Source: JAUIAI01 sp041396585 (GTDB lineage: Bacteria; Pseudomonadota; Gammaproteobacteria; Burkholderiales; Burkholderiaceae_E). Taken from it: DNA of 64,000 nucleotides. The notes under the pieces were generated by a model. That model did not search any database and had not been told where the DNA came from. It was given only the letters and a program-made list of their open reading frames with translations. The number at the start of each line of letters is the position of its first letter. Position 1 is the stretch's first letter. Made by a program: the position numbers and the translations under genes. Shown one piece after another: positions 35,345 through 45,627 of the stretch. The stretch spans positions 310,001 to 374,000 of the forward strand of contig JAWKYG010000004.1 in NCBI GenBank assembly GCA_041396585.1. Direction: 5' to 3'.

Positions 35345-36280
35345 ATGGACATTGCCTGGATAGACGATCTGATCGCCCTCGAAGACTCCGGCTCGCTGTC
35401 GAAAGCGGCCGAGATGCGCAATGTCACGCAGCCCGCGTTCTCGCGCCGCATCGCCGCGATCGAGCAATGGTTCGGCGCCGGCGTGGTCAATCGGGCCAAC
35501 CGGCCCCTGGCTCTGACGCCGGAGATGCGCCGTCTGATGCCGGCGATCCACGAGATGGCCGCGACGCTGCGCCATGTGCGCTCGGAACTTCAGGCCAGCC
35601 AGGGCGGGGATCTGCGCGTGGTCATCGCCGCCCAGCACAGTCTGCTCACGAGCATGCTGCCGGGACTGCTCGCCGACCGTCTCGGCAAGCAGCACACAAT
35701 GATCACGGTGCGCACCGCCTACCCGGAAGACGGCGCGGCCAAACTGCTGTCAAGGCAGGTGGATGTGTTCATTACCTATGAAACGCGCCGTCGCACATTG
35801 ATCGGCCAGGTGCCGGATCTTCACCAGCACCTGATCGACCGAGGACGCTTCGTGCCGGTGACCTCGAGCCGCGAGCTGGAAGCGAGGCTGCGCCGTGCCC
35901 TGCGTACCGGCGAGACGCTCATCCTGCCGGTGATCACGTTTCCACGCCAGAGTTTCTTCGGGCGGGTGCTCTGGGAGGACATCGCCAAATCGATTCCCGA
36001 GCATCTGCGGCTGCGCCCACTGGTGGAGTCCGAGATGTCGACCAGCGTCGCCAGCTTCGCGCTCACCAATGCCGCGGTGGCCTGGCTGCCGGAGGTGATC
36101 GCGCGCCCCTATCTCGACGATGGCCGCATGCGCCTGCTCGATGAGCTGTGTCCGAGCGAAGATTTGTTCGCGCGTTGCTTTGCGATCGAGCCGCAACGGC
36201 GTGCGGGCGTGCGCGAGATCTGGTCTTTGCTGACCGGCGAGGACACGAAGCGCTCCGGCAGGGAGCAAGACGAGTCATGA
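35345..36280 (+). CDS. LysR-family transcriptional regulator
   Basis: Regulator of 311 residues. The N-terminal winged helix reads WIDDLIALEDSGSLSKAAEM then NVTQPAFSRRIAAIEQWFG, and a periplasmic-binding-protein-like effector domain follows from about residue 90. It is divergent from the TRAP/D-aminoacylase operon with a palindromic box between them, so it most likely activates that operon on binding the imported substrate or its product. Confidence 0.92.
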   Translation: MDIAWIDDLIALEDSGSLSKAAEMRNVTQPAFSRRIAAIEQWFGAGVVNRANRPLALTPEMRRLMPAIHEMAATLRHVRSELQASQGGDLRVVIAAQHSLLTSMLPGLLADRLGKQHTMITVRTAYPEDGAAKLLSRQVDVFITYETRRRTLIGQVPDLHQHLIDRGRFVPVTSSRELEARLRRALRTGETLILPVITFPRQSFFGRVLWEDIAKSIPEHLRLRPLVESEMSTSVASFALTNAAVAWLPEVIARPYLDDGRMRLLDELCPSEDLFARCFAIEPQRRAGVREIWSLLTGEDTKRSGREQDES

Positions 36281-36339
36281 CCTCCGCCTGCGACAGGCAG
36301 GCCATGCCAGGCGGCAGATGAACGCCAGGCCAGGTCGGC

Positions 36340-36918
36340 TCAGCCGACGAACGCCTCGCGCTCCGGCTTATCCGCCGCCGCCTTCGCGCCTTGCAACCAG
36401 GCCAGCACAGTGTCGGCGTCGGACACCTCGAAGGGGTCGGACGGGCAGTTGTCGCTGAACTGCGGCTCGATGAACATCTTCTCGATGCGGCCGTCGTCGA
36501 CCACCATCGCATAGCGCCAAGAACGCATGCCGAAGCCCAGGTTCTCCTTGCTCACCAGCATGCCCATCTTGCGGGTGAACTCGCCGTTGCCGTCTGGCAG
36601 CATCTTGACCCGCTTGGCGCCGATATGGCGCGCCCACTGGAACATCACGAAGGCGTCGTTGACCGCCAGGCAATAGATGTCGTCGATCCCCTGTGCGGTG
36701 AACTCCTCATAGAGCGCCTCATAGCGCGGCAGATGGGTGGACGAACAGGTCGGCGTGAACGCACCGGGCAGCGCGAACAGGATCACCCGCCGCCCGCCAA
36801 AGATCTCGTCGCTGCTGCGATCCAGCCAGCGGTAGGGATTTTCACCACCGACGTCCTCGTCGCGAACCCGGGTCTTGAAAGTCGCCATGGGTACTGTGGA
36901 ACCGTTCAGATCGAGCAT
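36340..36918 (-). CDS. peroxiredoxin (Prx5-like)
   Basis: Protein of 192 residues starting MLDLNGSTVPMATFKTRV after GAGGAG; Met11 is a possible later start. FALPGAFTPTCSSTHLP carries the peroxidatic Cys58 with the Thr/Pro context of the Prx5 group, and GMRSWRYAMVVDDGRIEKMFIE is the typical C-terminal strand region. The usual Prx5 body is about 160 residues; the C-terminal extension (DADTVLAWLQGAKAAADK) resembles those of proteobacterial 1-Cys/glutaredoxin-dependent forms. It reduces H2O2 and organic peroxides in the cytoplasm. It converges on the LysR gene and appears monocistronic. Confidence 0.9.
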   Translation of the reverse strand: MLDLNGSTVPMATFKTRVRDEDVGGENPYRWLDRSSDEIFGGRRVILFALPGAFTPTCSSTHLPRYEALYEEFTAQGIDDIYCLAVNDAFVMFQWARHIGAKRVKMLPDGNGEFTRKMGMLVSKENLGFGMRSWRYAMVVDDGRIEKMFIEPQFSDNCPSDPFEVSDADTVLAWLQGAKAAADKPEREAFVG

Positions 36919-37206
36919 GTCTGCACTCTCCTCTTCAAGCGTGACTGAAGGAGGCCGTGCGGATGCCCCACGCGCGCGCATCCGTGCGCGTCAGGCGCGG
37001 GATACGACAGCCATCGGGTTCAACCGGCAACGGCACAGCCTCGGGATCAGATCGTCCGCAAGAAACGTGCCGCGCCTGGCTGGAGTGGGCAAGGAGTCGT
37101 TTCGCCGATGATTCGCTGCAGCCGGCGAAACGTCGTCGTGCCAGCGCTGCTCGGGCGAGAGCGCCGAACCGGCCACCAGGCGGCGCAAAGCGCCGCGGGT
37201 GTGCGC

Positions 37207-38631
37207 TCAGAGATTCGCGCCGTTCTCGCGGATCGTCTGCCGATACCAGTCGAATGATTGCTTGGGCGTGCGCTTTTGCGTCTGGTAGTCGACATGCACG
37301 AGCCCGAAACGCTCGCGATAGCCCTCGGCCCATTCGAAGTTATCGAGCAGGCTCCAGTAGAAATACCCGCCGATGTCGACACCGTCGCCGGCTGCGCGGC
37401 GCAACTCGCTCAGGTAGCGATGCATGAAGTCGATCCGGTTCGGATCGTGCACCTGACCATCGAGGGCCACCCAGTCGGTGAGACTCAACCCGTTCTCGGT
37501 GACATAGACCGGCAGGCCATAGCGCTCATGATAGAAGCGCGCACCCCAGTACATCGATTTCGGCACCACGTCGAACACCCAGAACGCCGTGCGTGGATTG
37601 CCGTGAGGCGGCGGCACATTCTGCGGCTTGCCATCGGGGCCCTCGCGCACGACCACGCCCTGATAGGTGTTCATCGCGAAAAAATCGAGCGGCTGTGAGA
37701 TCGTGACCATGTCGGCCGGATAGATGCTCGGCACATCGCCCGCCCACTCGCTGAGCTGCGGTTGCGGGTATTCACCCTTATAAACCGGCTCGAGCAACCA
37801 GCCGGCCAGTCCGCCGAAGGTCGATCTGCGCGCGGCCTCGATATCGGCCGCGCTCTCCGTGGCCGGAATACCCGGCCACAATGCCGCGACATAGCCGATT
37901 TGAAGCGGCTGCTTCGCCACCGCGCGCATGACCTGAACCGCCTTGCCGTGCGCGAGCATCATGTGGTGCGACATCGTCAGGATGTCTTTCCAGGGACGCT
38001 TCTCGCCAGGCGCATGCGTGCCCTGGTGATGCCCCAGAAACAGATGCACCTCGGGTTCGTTGTGCGTGAACCAGTGTTTGACGCGGTCTGAATATCGCTC
38101 GACCACGGCCTGCGCATAGTCGGCGAACCAGTCGGTCGATTCGCGCTTCATCCAGCCGCCGCGATCCTGCAAGGCCTGCGGCAAATCCCAGTGAAACAGG
38201 GTGATCCATGGCGTGACGCCCGCCGCCAGCAGATCATCGACGAGCCGGTCGTAAAACGCGAAGCCCTTCTCGTTGCGCCGGCCCGTGCCCTCGGGAAACA
38301 GCCTGGACCAGGCGATCGAGAAACGGTAGGCGCCGAGCCCGAGATCCTTCATCAGCGCGACATCCTCGCGATGGCGGCCATAGTGATCACAGGCGACATC
38401 GCCCGTGCTGCCGTCGCGAATGGTGCCCGGCGTGTGCGCAAAGGTGTCCCACACGGATGCCCCGCCACCGTCGTTGAGCGGTGAGCCCTCGATCTGATAC
38501 GAGGAAGTGCCCGACCCCCAGACGAAATCAGGCCGAAAGGCCGGGCGTTTCGCGCCCGCCTGATTTTGCGCGCGCGCGCCGGAAGGCTGATCGGCGGGAT
38601 TCGGAGAGTCGGCAGACGGTGCGTTCGCCAT
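37207..38631 (-). CDS. GH1 beta-glucosidase
   Basis: Glycoside hydrolase family 1 enzyme of 474 residues. After a 30-residue polar N-terminal extension the barrel starts RPDFVWGSGTSSYQIEGS. The acid/base Glu192 is in FTHNEPEVH and the nucleophile Glu379 in YVTENGLSLTD; LLDNFEWAEGYRERFGLVHVDY is the C-terminal substrate-pocket motif. There is no signal peptide, so it is cytoplasmic and splits beta-glucosides or related beta-glycosides. Start at 38631; the open frame is much longer upstream but runs into the divergent promoter. Divergent from the SbmA-like gene and paralogous to the GH1 gene at 40.3-41.7 kb. Confidence 0.93.
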   Translation of the reverse strand: MANAPSADSPNPADQPSGARAQNQAGAKRPAFRPDFVWGSGTSSYQIEGSPLNDGGGASVWDTFAHTPGTIRDGSTGDVACDHYGRHREDVALMKDLGLGAYRFSIAWSRLFPEGTGRRNEKGFAFYDRLVDDLLAAGVTPWITLFHWDLPQALQDRGGWMKRESTDWFADYAQAVVERYSDRVKHWFTHNEPEVHLFLGHHQGTHAPGEKRPWKDILTMSHHMMLAHGKAVQVMRAVAKQPLQIGYVAALWPGIPATESAADIEAARRSTFGGLAGWLLEPVYKGEYPQPQLSEWAGDVPSIYPADMVTISQPLDFFAMNTYQGVVVREGPDGKPQNVPPPHGNPRTAFWVFDVVPKSMYWGARFYHERYGLPVYVTENGLSLTDWVALDGQVHDPNRIDFMHRYLSELRRAAGDGVDIGGYFYWSLLDNFEWAEGYRERFGLVHVDYQTQKRTPKQSFDWYRQTIRENGANL

Positions 38632-38800
38632 GGCGGTGTCCGTTGTGAGGGCAGGTTCTGTCGGGGCTGGCCGATCGGATCGGATTATGCGCCGTTCACC
38701 CGCCCGCGATACCGCCGACGACCCCGGCAGTTGTTTAGAGGCTGCGAACACCCGTGCCAACCCCGCAAGCGGTGTTACGGTAATTGAAACGAGGTGTAAC

Positions 38801-40117
38801 ATGCCATCACACGAATCGAACGACAGGGACGCCTCGCGCGGCACCAGACAGCCTCCACCCGGCGATGACCATCTTCGCCGCCTTGCCATCGCGTTCTGGC
38901 GCGGCGATCATCGCGTCGTCGCCTGGGCGCTGACCTTGGTCCTGGTCGTGCTGACCCTTGCGCAGGTGTCCATCCCGGTGATGCTCAATCACTGGAGCCA
39001 GCAGATCTTCGATGCGCTCGAGCAGCGCGACATCGACAACGTGTTTCGCCAGATGGGCGCTGTGCTGCTGATCATCGGGGCCAATGTCGTGGTCATGGCC
39101 ACCCAACTCTGGACCAAACGGCGCCTGCAGGTGGCCTGGCGCGCCGACCTCACCAACCGGCTGCTCGATCACTGGACCGTGCACGGGCGCGACTACCAAC
39201 TCGGTCGTCATCCTTCGGGCCTGGATAATCCCGACGGCCGCATCGCCGAGGATGTCCGCATCGCCACCGAATCGTCGATCGATCTGGCCCATTCGCTGTT
39301 CTACTGCGTGATGCTGCTGGTCAGCTTCTCGCAGATTCTTTGGGTGCTCTCCGGCCCGCCCGAGATCTCGCTCGGCTCGTGGAGCATGACCCTGCCCGGT
39401 CACCTGGTATGGATTGCCCTGCTCTATGCCGGTGCAGGCGCATTTTTCGCGATGCGTCTGGGCCGCCCGCTCACCAGCGCCGCGCACTACCGGCAGAACA
39501 AGGAAGCCGATTTCCGCTTCGGCCTCGGCCGTTCGCGCGAGCAGGCACCGACCCAGGCGATCGGCACGGTCGATGGCGAACGCCGCGATAAGACCGGCAA
39601 CCTGTTCACGGCCACGATCAAGGCCTGGCATCGCCAGACCATTGCGATCATGCAGCTGGTGATGTTCTCGTCTACCTGGTCGGTTCTTTCGCAGGCCGTG
39701 CCGATCATGGTGGCCGCGCCACGCTATCTGGCCGGCGCGATCACGCTGGGTGCGCTGATGCAGACCGCGCAGGCCTTCCAGCAGATGGTCAATGCACTGT
39801 CATGGCCGATCGACAACATGCAAAGGCTGGCCGAGTGCCGCGCCTCGTTCGGACGTGTGGCCAGGCTGCACACGATTCTCGTGGAACTCTCCGACGGCGA
39901 TGCCGGCCAGGGTGCGCCGGCCGTGCCCGCGCCGATGGCCCCGGTGTTCCCGCGCGGCGCCGCGGCGCGCGGTACACACGGCGTCGACCCGGCGATCGCG
40001 GTCACAGCGATCGCCGCCGCCGCGATTCCCGTGGCCGTGATGTCGAGCACCCCGCGCTCCGACCCACCGACGGCCGACGCGCAGGCCTACAGCCAGACAA
40101 CCGACGTGTCGTCCTAG
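38801..40117 (+). CDS. SbmA/BacA-like ABC transporter membrane protein without ATPase domain
   Basis: Protein of 438 residues starting MPSHESNDRDAS after GAGGTG. It has six to eight hydrophobic segments and landmarks of the SbmA/BacA and YddA membrane domain: FWRGDHRVVAWALTLVL, NHWSQQIFDALEQRD, WRADLTNRLLDHW, NPDGRIAEDVR, and AHYRQNKEADFRFGLGRSRE. In YddA-type proteins an ATPase domain follows; here the sequence ends in a Pro/Ala/Ser-rich tail (after about residue 375) instead. SbmA/BacA import peptides using a proton gradient. This one may be a proton-driven importer or need a separate ATPase. It lies between two GH1 genes. Confidence 0.8.
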   Translation: MPSHESNDRDASRGTRQPPPGDDHLRRLAIAFWRGDHRVVAWALTLVLVVLTLAQVSIPVMLNHWSQQIFDALEQRDIDNVFRQMGAVLLIIGANVVVMATQLWTKRRLQVAWRADLTNRLLDHWTVHGRDYQLGRHPSGLDNPDGRIAEDVRIATESSIDLAHSLFYCVMLLVSFSQILWVLSGPPEISLGSWSMTLPGHLVWIALLYAGAGAFFAMRLGRPLTSAAHYRQNKEADFRFGLGRSREQAPTQAIGTVDGERRDKTGNLFTATIKAWHRQTIAIMQLVMFSSTWSVLSQAVPIMVAAPRYLAGAITLGALMQTAQAFQQMVNALSWPIDNMQRLAECRASFGRVARLHTILVELSDGDAGQGAPAVPAPMAPVFPRGAAARGTHGVDPAIAVTAIAAAAIPVAVMSSTPRSDPPTADAQAYSQTTDVSS

Positions 40118-40147
40118 TTCCTGTATCTGGCAGCGACGACATCCGCC

Positions 40148-40270
40148 ATGCCAAGGCCCATCGTCGCCGACAACAAGCCCTAGGCGGTCACGCTCAAGAA
40201 CGGCGACCAGTGCCACTTCTGTGCCTGCGGCAGCTCCGGCAATCGGTTTCGGGCCAACAGCACGTTCTGA
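40148..40270 (+). pseudogene. decayed CDGSH iron-sulfur (MitoNEET-type) gene
   Basis: A 41-codon plus-strand frame reads MPRPIVADNKP, an in-frame TAG, then AVTLKNGDQCHFCACGSSGN and ends RFRANSTF-stop. The order (P-V/I-VADNKP, then L-K-G, then FC-C-G-S) is the start of a CDGSH-type protein, whose Cys-x-Cys and later Cys-Asp-Gly-x-His bind a 2Fe-2S cluster. The C-D-G-H half is missing, and there is a stop codon inside, so this is a dead remnant. Confidence 0.6.
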
Positions 40271-40343
40271 CGCCATTCTCGAACCGGCGTACTTCGGACT
40301 CTGTCCGATCGCCGCATCCTGGCCCGAGCGGGAAGATTGCGCC

Positions 40344-41699
40344 TCAGCGCGCGCCCTTCTTCGCCGCCGCCACGAACTTCGTGTACCAGCGCGCCGAGTC
40401 CTTGGGGGTACGCTCGAGCGTGTCGAAATCGACGTGGATGATGCCGAACGGATTCGTGTAACCCGAGCCCCACTCGAAACTGTCTAGCAGCGACCAGACA
40501 AAATAGCCGCGCACATCGGCGCCGGCGGCAAGCGCCTCATGCATCGCACTCGTGTAGGTCTGCAGATACGCGATGCGCCGCGGATCGTGCACCACACCTT
40601 TTTCGTCTGGCGCATCCCGACTGCCCATGCCGTTCTCGGTCACATACACCGGCAGCTTGTAACGCCGCGTGAGCTCGATCAGCTCGTCGCGAAACGCCTC
40701 CGGGAAGATCGGCCAGCCGATCTCCGGGCGCACCGGGGAATCCGCCGGCGCGTCGCCCCAGGCAAAGCCCCAGATGGTGGACGGATCGGCCTTGGCGAAG
40801 ATCGGTCCGTAGTGATTGAGCCCGATCCAGTCGATGCGGCGCGCTATCTGCGCCATGTCGCCCGCGCGCACCCAGGGGTCGATCGCCTCGGCGAGCAACT
40901 CCGGATAGGTGGCGCGCATCTGCGGTTCGGGAAATGCCAGATTCCAGTGTGCATCGAGCATCGCGGCCGCCTCGCGATCGGCCTCGCTCGGGGTACTTGG
41001 GCGCACCACCTGGCGATTGTGGATCGCACCGATGTAGGCATCGGGCACCAGATCACGCAGCACATCCACGCCCTGCCCGTGCGCCAGATTCAGGTGATGG
41101 ATGGCGCGCAGGTTCGCGGTGCGGTCCATCAGCCCGGGCGCGCACCAGTCCATCGCATAGCCGAACAGCGTGAACACCGAGAACTCATTGAACGTGGCCC
41201 AGTGCCTGACCCGGTCGCCGAGGCGGCGGGCCATCACCGCCGCATAATCGGCATACCAGCCGGCGCTGTCTCGCGCGGTCCAGCCCCCGAGGTTCTCCAG
41301 GGCCTGCGGCAGATCCCAGTGATACAGGCAGGCCCAGGGCTGGATGCCTCTCTCGAGCAGGCGATCGACCAGCCGCTCGTAGAAATCGAGGCCAGCCTCA
41401 TTGACCCTGCCGCGCCCCTGCGGCAGCACGCGCGGCCAGGCGATCGAGAAGCGGTAGGCATCGACGCCGAGCGACTTGATCAGCTCGACGTCTTCGGCCC
41501 AGCGGTGATAGTGGTCGCAGGCAACCTCGCCGGTCTTGGCATCGGCCACCTTGCCCGGTTGCATGCAGCGGAAGTCCCAGATGCTCTGGCCGCGGCCGTC
41601 GTCGCGGCTTGCGCCCTCGACCTGGAACGCGGCGGTGGATACTCCCCAGACGAAGTCTTTGGGCCATGTTTGTTTCGCGTTCCGTGTCGCCATCGGCAT
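40344..41699 (-). CDS. GH1 beta-glucosidase
   Basis: Glycoside hydrolase family 1 enzyme of 451 residues, standard length. FVWGVSTAAFQVEGASRDDG opens the barrel, acid/base Glu172 lies in WATFNEFSVF, nucleophile Glu355 in YVTENGMGSRD, and the pocket motif near the C-terminus is LLDSFEWGSGYTNPFGIIHV. The acid/base motif is NEF where GH1 enzymes nearly always have NEP, which may alter activity or substrate. No signal peptide. It points towards the SbmA-like gene, so the two GH1 genes bracket it; Met1 and Met3 are both possible starts. Confidence 0.93.
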   Translation of the reverse strand: MPMATRNAKQTWPKDFVWGVSTAAFQVEGASRDDGRGQSIWDFRCMQPGKVADAKTGEVACDHYHRWAEDVELIKSLGVDAYRFSIAWPRVLPQGRGRVNEAGLDFYERLVDRLLERGIQPWACLYHWDLPQALENLGGWTARDSAGWYADYAAVMARRLGDRVRHWATFNEFSVFTLFGYAMDWCAPGLMDRTANLRAIHHLNLAHGQGVDVLRDLVPDAYIGAIHNRQVVRPSTPSEADREAAAMLDAHWNLAFPEPQMRATYPELLAEAIDPWVRAGDMAQIARRIDWIGLNHYGPIFAKADPSTIWGFAWGDAPADSPVRPEIGWPIFPEAFRDELIELTRRYKLPVYVTENGMGSRDAPDEKGVVHDPRRIAYLQTYTSAMHEALAAGADVRGYFVWSLLDSFEWGSGYTNPFGIIHVDFDTLERTPKDSARWYTKFVAAAKKGAR

Positions 41700-41948
41700 T
41701 GATCTCCTGGTTCAGGCTGATCTCATTGTGCGGGCGGCGCGGCGGGAACCGCTGTCCATGGGCCAACACTGTTGCGCGCGCGGATACAAAGGCATTGCTG
41801 CGCCCAGGCACCAGTCAACCATGACATGACCGAAACATGACGCAGATCATCTTCCCATCGTGGCCACGATCATGGTTCGAGATCACGATGGAAATGCCCC
41901 CCAACCCGGCAGCATGCCGAGGCTAGATCGTCACCACGGGAGAGTCAT

Positions 41949-42200
41949 ATGCACTACGACGGAGGATGGTTCACGGGCGGCGGACATTTTCTTGGGTGGA
42001 TCTTCTGGATCCTGATTCTTGCGGCCATCGCCTGGCTGATCTGGGGTCGCCAACGCACAGACCGGCCCGGGCAGCCCCCGGCTGCCGACGAATCGCCGAT
42101 GGAGATCCTGCAACGGCGCCTGGCCAACGGCGAATGCACGCCAGAGGAATACGAAGCGCGAAAGGCCTTGCTGGAGCGGGATGCGCCCAAGCGAGCTTGA
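41949..42200 (+). CDS. SHOCT-domain membrane protein
   Basis: Protein of 83 residues. One hydrophobic helix (about 14-33, FLGWIFWILILAAIAWLIWG) is followed by a polar linker and a C-terminal SHOCT motif: MEILQRRLANGECTPEEYEA. SHOCT domains are short helical pairs thought to mediate oligomer formation. GGGAGAG precedes the start at 41949. Function unknown; the gene stands alone. Confidence 0.88.
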   Translation: MHYDGGWFTGGGHFLGWIFWILILAAIAWLIWGRQRTDRPGQPPAADESPMEILQRRLANGECTPEEYEARKALLERDAPKRA

Positions 42201-42295
42201 ACGGCTGCGCGGCCCCGCGTTGAGGACTCTCGGGCGCCCGAGACGACGCGAAGCTCGAAGTGCTCGAGGCGTGGCCACGAGACCCTGACCACCTG

Positions 42296-45200
42296 CTACT
42301 TCGCGTCGGCTTCCTTGGTGGTTGATTGTTTTGCGCCCTGGCCACCAAAGGCGTCGAATGCCGTGCGATGCCGCTCGAGCGCCGATATCCGGGTGCCGAC
42401 CACCTTCTTCATCTCGGCCAGGAAGATGGCATCGGTTTCCTTCGCAGCCGCCTCTCGACGCTGCCGGGCATCGTCGAGTGCGGTCTGGGCCAGTTTTACC
42501 TGGGCCTTGGCCGCTTCGAAATCGGCCGCCGCGCTGCCCGTCCCAGCGGCCGGAACCGCCGCGCCCGTTGGCTGAGCTGCCACTGGCGCGGCAGCGGCGT
42601 TACCGGTTGATGGAGTTGATGCACCCGGCGTCGGCGCCGGCGGTGCGCCCACTCCCGCCGTTGGCGTGCCGGAGGGCTGGCTCGCCGCAGCCAGCGCCTC
42701 GAGTCTCGCGAGCTCTGCCTTGGCCAACTGCAGACGGGTAGATTCGTCGGCCACGAGGGCCTCGTCGGCGCGCACGGCCAGGCGCAGCTCGCGGCGGTAT
42801 TCATCCAGTGCGCGCAATGAGGTCAGAATGGCTTCGTTCGCCTCCCAGGCATTGGCCGGTGTTATCTGCACCTTCGTCAGCACCCGCTGATACGCCTCGC
42901 GCAGCACCGCGGGGCCCTGAGTGGTCGGCTGGGCGACGCGCGTTCGCCAATCGCTCGCTGCCTTCGCGCTCGAGCCATCCAGTGACTGCATCCAGATCAG
43001 AGCGAGTTCGCGCCCGGGTCGGAAACCCGTCAGGGCGGCACGCAACGATTCATGTGCTGCCAATGCATCCACGTCGAAGGCTGATTTCAGGTCTTTTGCC
43101 AAATCGCCTTGCTTGCCGATGCCGCCGGCCGCCGAGATCTGGGCAGCCTTCAGCTCGCCCTCTAGAGCGCTGCGCCGGCCGGGATCGAGCTCGGGATCGT
43201 CCAGCTCTAGCCGTATCTGCTGAGCACGCAGGAAGTTGGTGTCGACCCGTTGCCCCAGATTGAACATTGCGAGATTCAACGCGGTCTTGGCAATCCCCGC
43301 GACATTGGTACCGACCGATTTCACCATCCAGTTGCCGAGGTCGTCTTTGGCGACCACGTAGTTCGTGCTGGCCGCACCATCGAGGCGCAGTGTGTTGACC
43401 CGCTGCCAGTAGGCTTTGTCGAGACTCTCGAGATTCACGAATTTCTTCGCACCCTCGCTGGTTTTGAACGGCGCCCCCAAAGCCGCCCCAATGTGTCATT
43501 GAGCATGTTGTCATTGCGCAGCTGCGGGTCTTGCTGGAGCCCGGTGGCCGTGAACATGGCTCTGAGATAGGCACTGGCCGGGCGCACATGCACCATCTCG
43601 GCGCGCATTCGATATGCAGCGGCGAGCGCATGCTCGACATCTCCGACACCGTCGCTGCGGCGCTCGAGAGCATCCAGATAGCGATAGCGCAAACGTGCGA
43701 TGTAGGCATCCAGCACTTCAATCCGGCGTGTTTCGCCACCCACAACGAATGGCATACCGTCATTGCCGCCGACCACCGAAGCACGCACGTTGCGCAGCGC
43801 GGCAAGCCTGGCGCTCGAGCTGTCGGACACAGGCTGCGATTTCTCGACGATATCGAGAACCATGTCATAAGCCTGGCCCACGGATACCACCGACATCGCA
43901 GCCTTCATGCGTTGTTCGAACACTGTCTTCGCGCCTCGAACAGCATTCAGGGCATCAACGAGACTTTGAGCGCGCTGTCTGGTCTGTGCGTTTGTGTTAG
44001 CGGCCACAGCCGCTTCTTCGTCCGCCGCCTTCGCGAGGTCGAACGCCTTTTTCGCTTGCGTCCAACGCTCGAACGCCAGCTTCACATCACCTTTGACGCG
44101 ACTTCTGAGCTCGGCGTACGTCAGGGTTCGGTCAGCCACGGTCCTTTGACCGAGATTTTCGATGAGCGAACCCAAGCCGGTCAGCGCGGCCTGAGCATCA
44201 GGCCGAGCCAGCCCACCGGCTGACCACAGTTTCGTCTCGTGCGTGAGAGCCTGGCCCAGTGTTTCCAATGACGGATTTGCATTGCCCTGACTCAGGCTGC
44301 CCCGAACCCGAGTCAGCACGGATTCGATGTCCACGGAAAATCCCGCCCAGAGTTCATCGATCGTTGCGCGATGCGTCACGAGCGCCTGCTTGTCGAGAAC
44401 AACGGCTAGTGCCAGCCAATGCGACAGCACGGACTGCGCATCACGCAATGCTTGGTCCGATGGTTTCGCCGCCGTGGGTGCCCCCTCGGGGCCCGCCGCC
44501 TGGGACACGCGAGAAATTTCCGCCTCGATGCGCCGGACGATCTCAGCAAATGCCCCTCCCGCATCGAAGCGCATCAAGGCCTCGAATGCGCCGGACTCCC
44601 GGGAACGGCCATCGGCCTCGCGTTTTGCATGCGCATCGCGTCGAAATTCATCGTCCGCGAACACCAGCAAGGTATTTCCCACCGTTTCCAACAGCGCCTT
44701 GGTTCGGCCCTCCGGGCTTCCCAGGTCGAGCTCCTGAGAGGCCGAACTGACCGAATCGGCCTGTGATTCGTCCGGCCGGCGGCTGTCTGACGCCCCGCCC
44801 GCCTTGACCGGAACCGACTCCGACGCCAGCCAGCCGTTGGTGGCAATGAACCGCAAACGCTCGCCCAGGGAGATCAAAAGCGTATCCAGTTGCGTCTCCC
44901 ACTGTTCGCGTTTTGCTTGGTCTGCTTCGCTTATCGACGGCATCTGCGCCAAGCGGGTTGCCAGCGAGTCAATGCCATTGCACGGGCGGCCACTGTCGAA
45001 GGGCCCCGGCAGCGCGAGCCGAGCCGAATCTGCGCTGTTTCGCGCAGAACTTTCAACCCCGCGAACTGTTTCTGAGTCGAGGTTCAACCGTACCGAACGC
45101 ATCTGTTCCGACGCCAATGAGGACAACACCCTGCTGCTCTGCGTTTGGATCGCACTGAACGTCTTAAGCACGTCTCTGACGTCGATGGCTTCATCGGCTC

Positions 45201-45594
45201 TTTTGTTCTGTGCCAGTCGCTTTAAATCGTTAACTGAATTGGTCAGCGAAATTCGTATGTCGGCGTTGTTGCGGAACACGGGGGACGTCGAGATTCCGAC
45301 GTTGTTCGAATCGGCGCTTCCGGTCGAAAGCGCCGAGTTCAATTTCGCGAGCAGGCCAGCGATGTCGTCTAGCAATCGCTTCTGAGCAATCGCGGCCTCC
45401 GGTGTCGGCTTCGCAAACGCGCTCCTGGCCCCAATCTCACCGATCACAACCGCCAACTCCCAAAGACTCCTTAGCGCATCGATGACAGATTGGTCGTCTC
45501 CACTGGTGATGGCGGCTCGAAAGTTGGTGTTCGCCGCGTTGAGACGATCAGCGAAACTGGGAGGGCTCGAAGGTCCCACGACAGACACCGGCAT
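42296..45594 (-). CDS. large uncharacterised helical protein, about 1,100 residues (one frameshift)
   Basis: I do not recognise this protein. It starts MPVSVVGPSSPPSFADRLN at 45594 without a signal peptide. The first 706 residues are almost entirely predicted helix with many Ala, Arg, Glu and Leu. At a run of five G (43474-43478 on the plus strand) the frame breaks: ...NDTLGRLWG continues as APFKTSEGAKKFVNLES, so the two open frames are one gene. The second part has LGNWMVKSVGTNVAGIAKTA, then an Ala/Pro/Thr-rich linker (about 50 residues), a coiled coil (EAAKAQVKLAQTALDDARQR) and the end. It is the third gene of an operon with two lipoproteins; a scaffold or envelope role is inference. Confidence 0.7.
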
Positions 45595-45627
45595 GCTTCG
45601 GACCGATGCGAATGAGGACTCGTCGAC

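Noticed and set aside
36919..37206. Frames between the peroxiredoxin and beta-glucosidase genes
   Set aside because: All are Arg/Ala/Ser-rich and match nothing; the 288-bp gap appears to hold only regulatory sequence.
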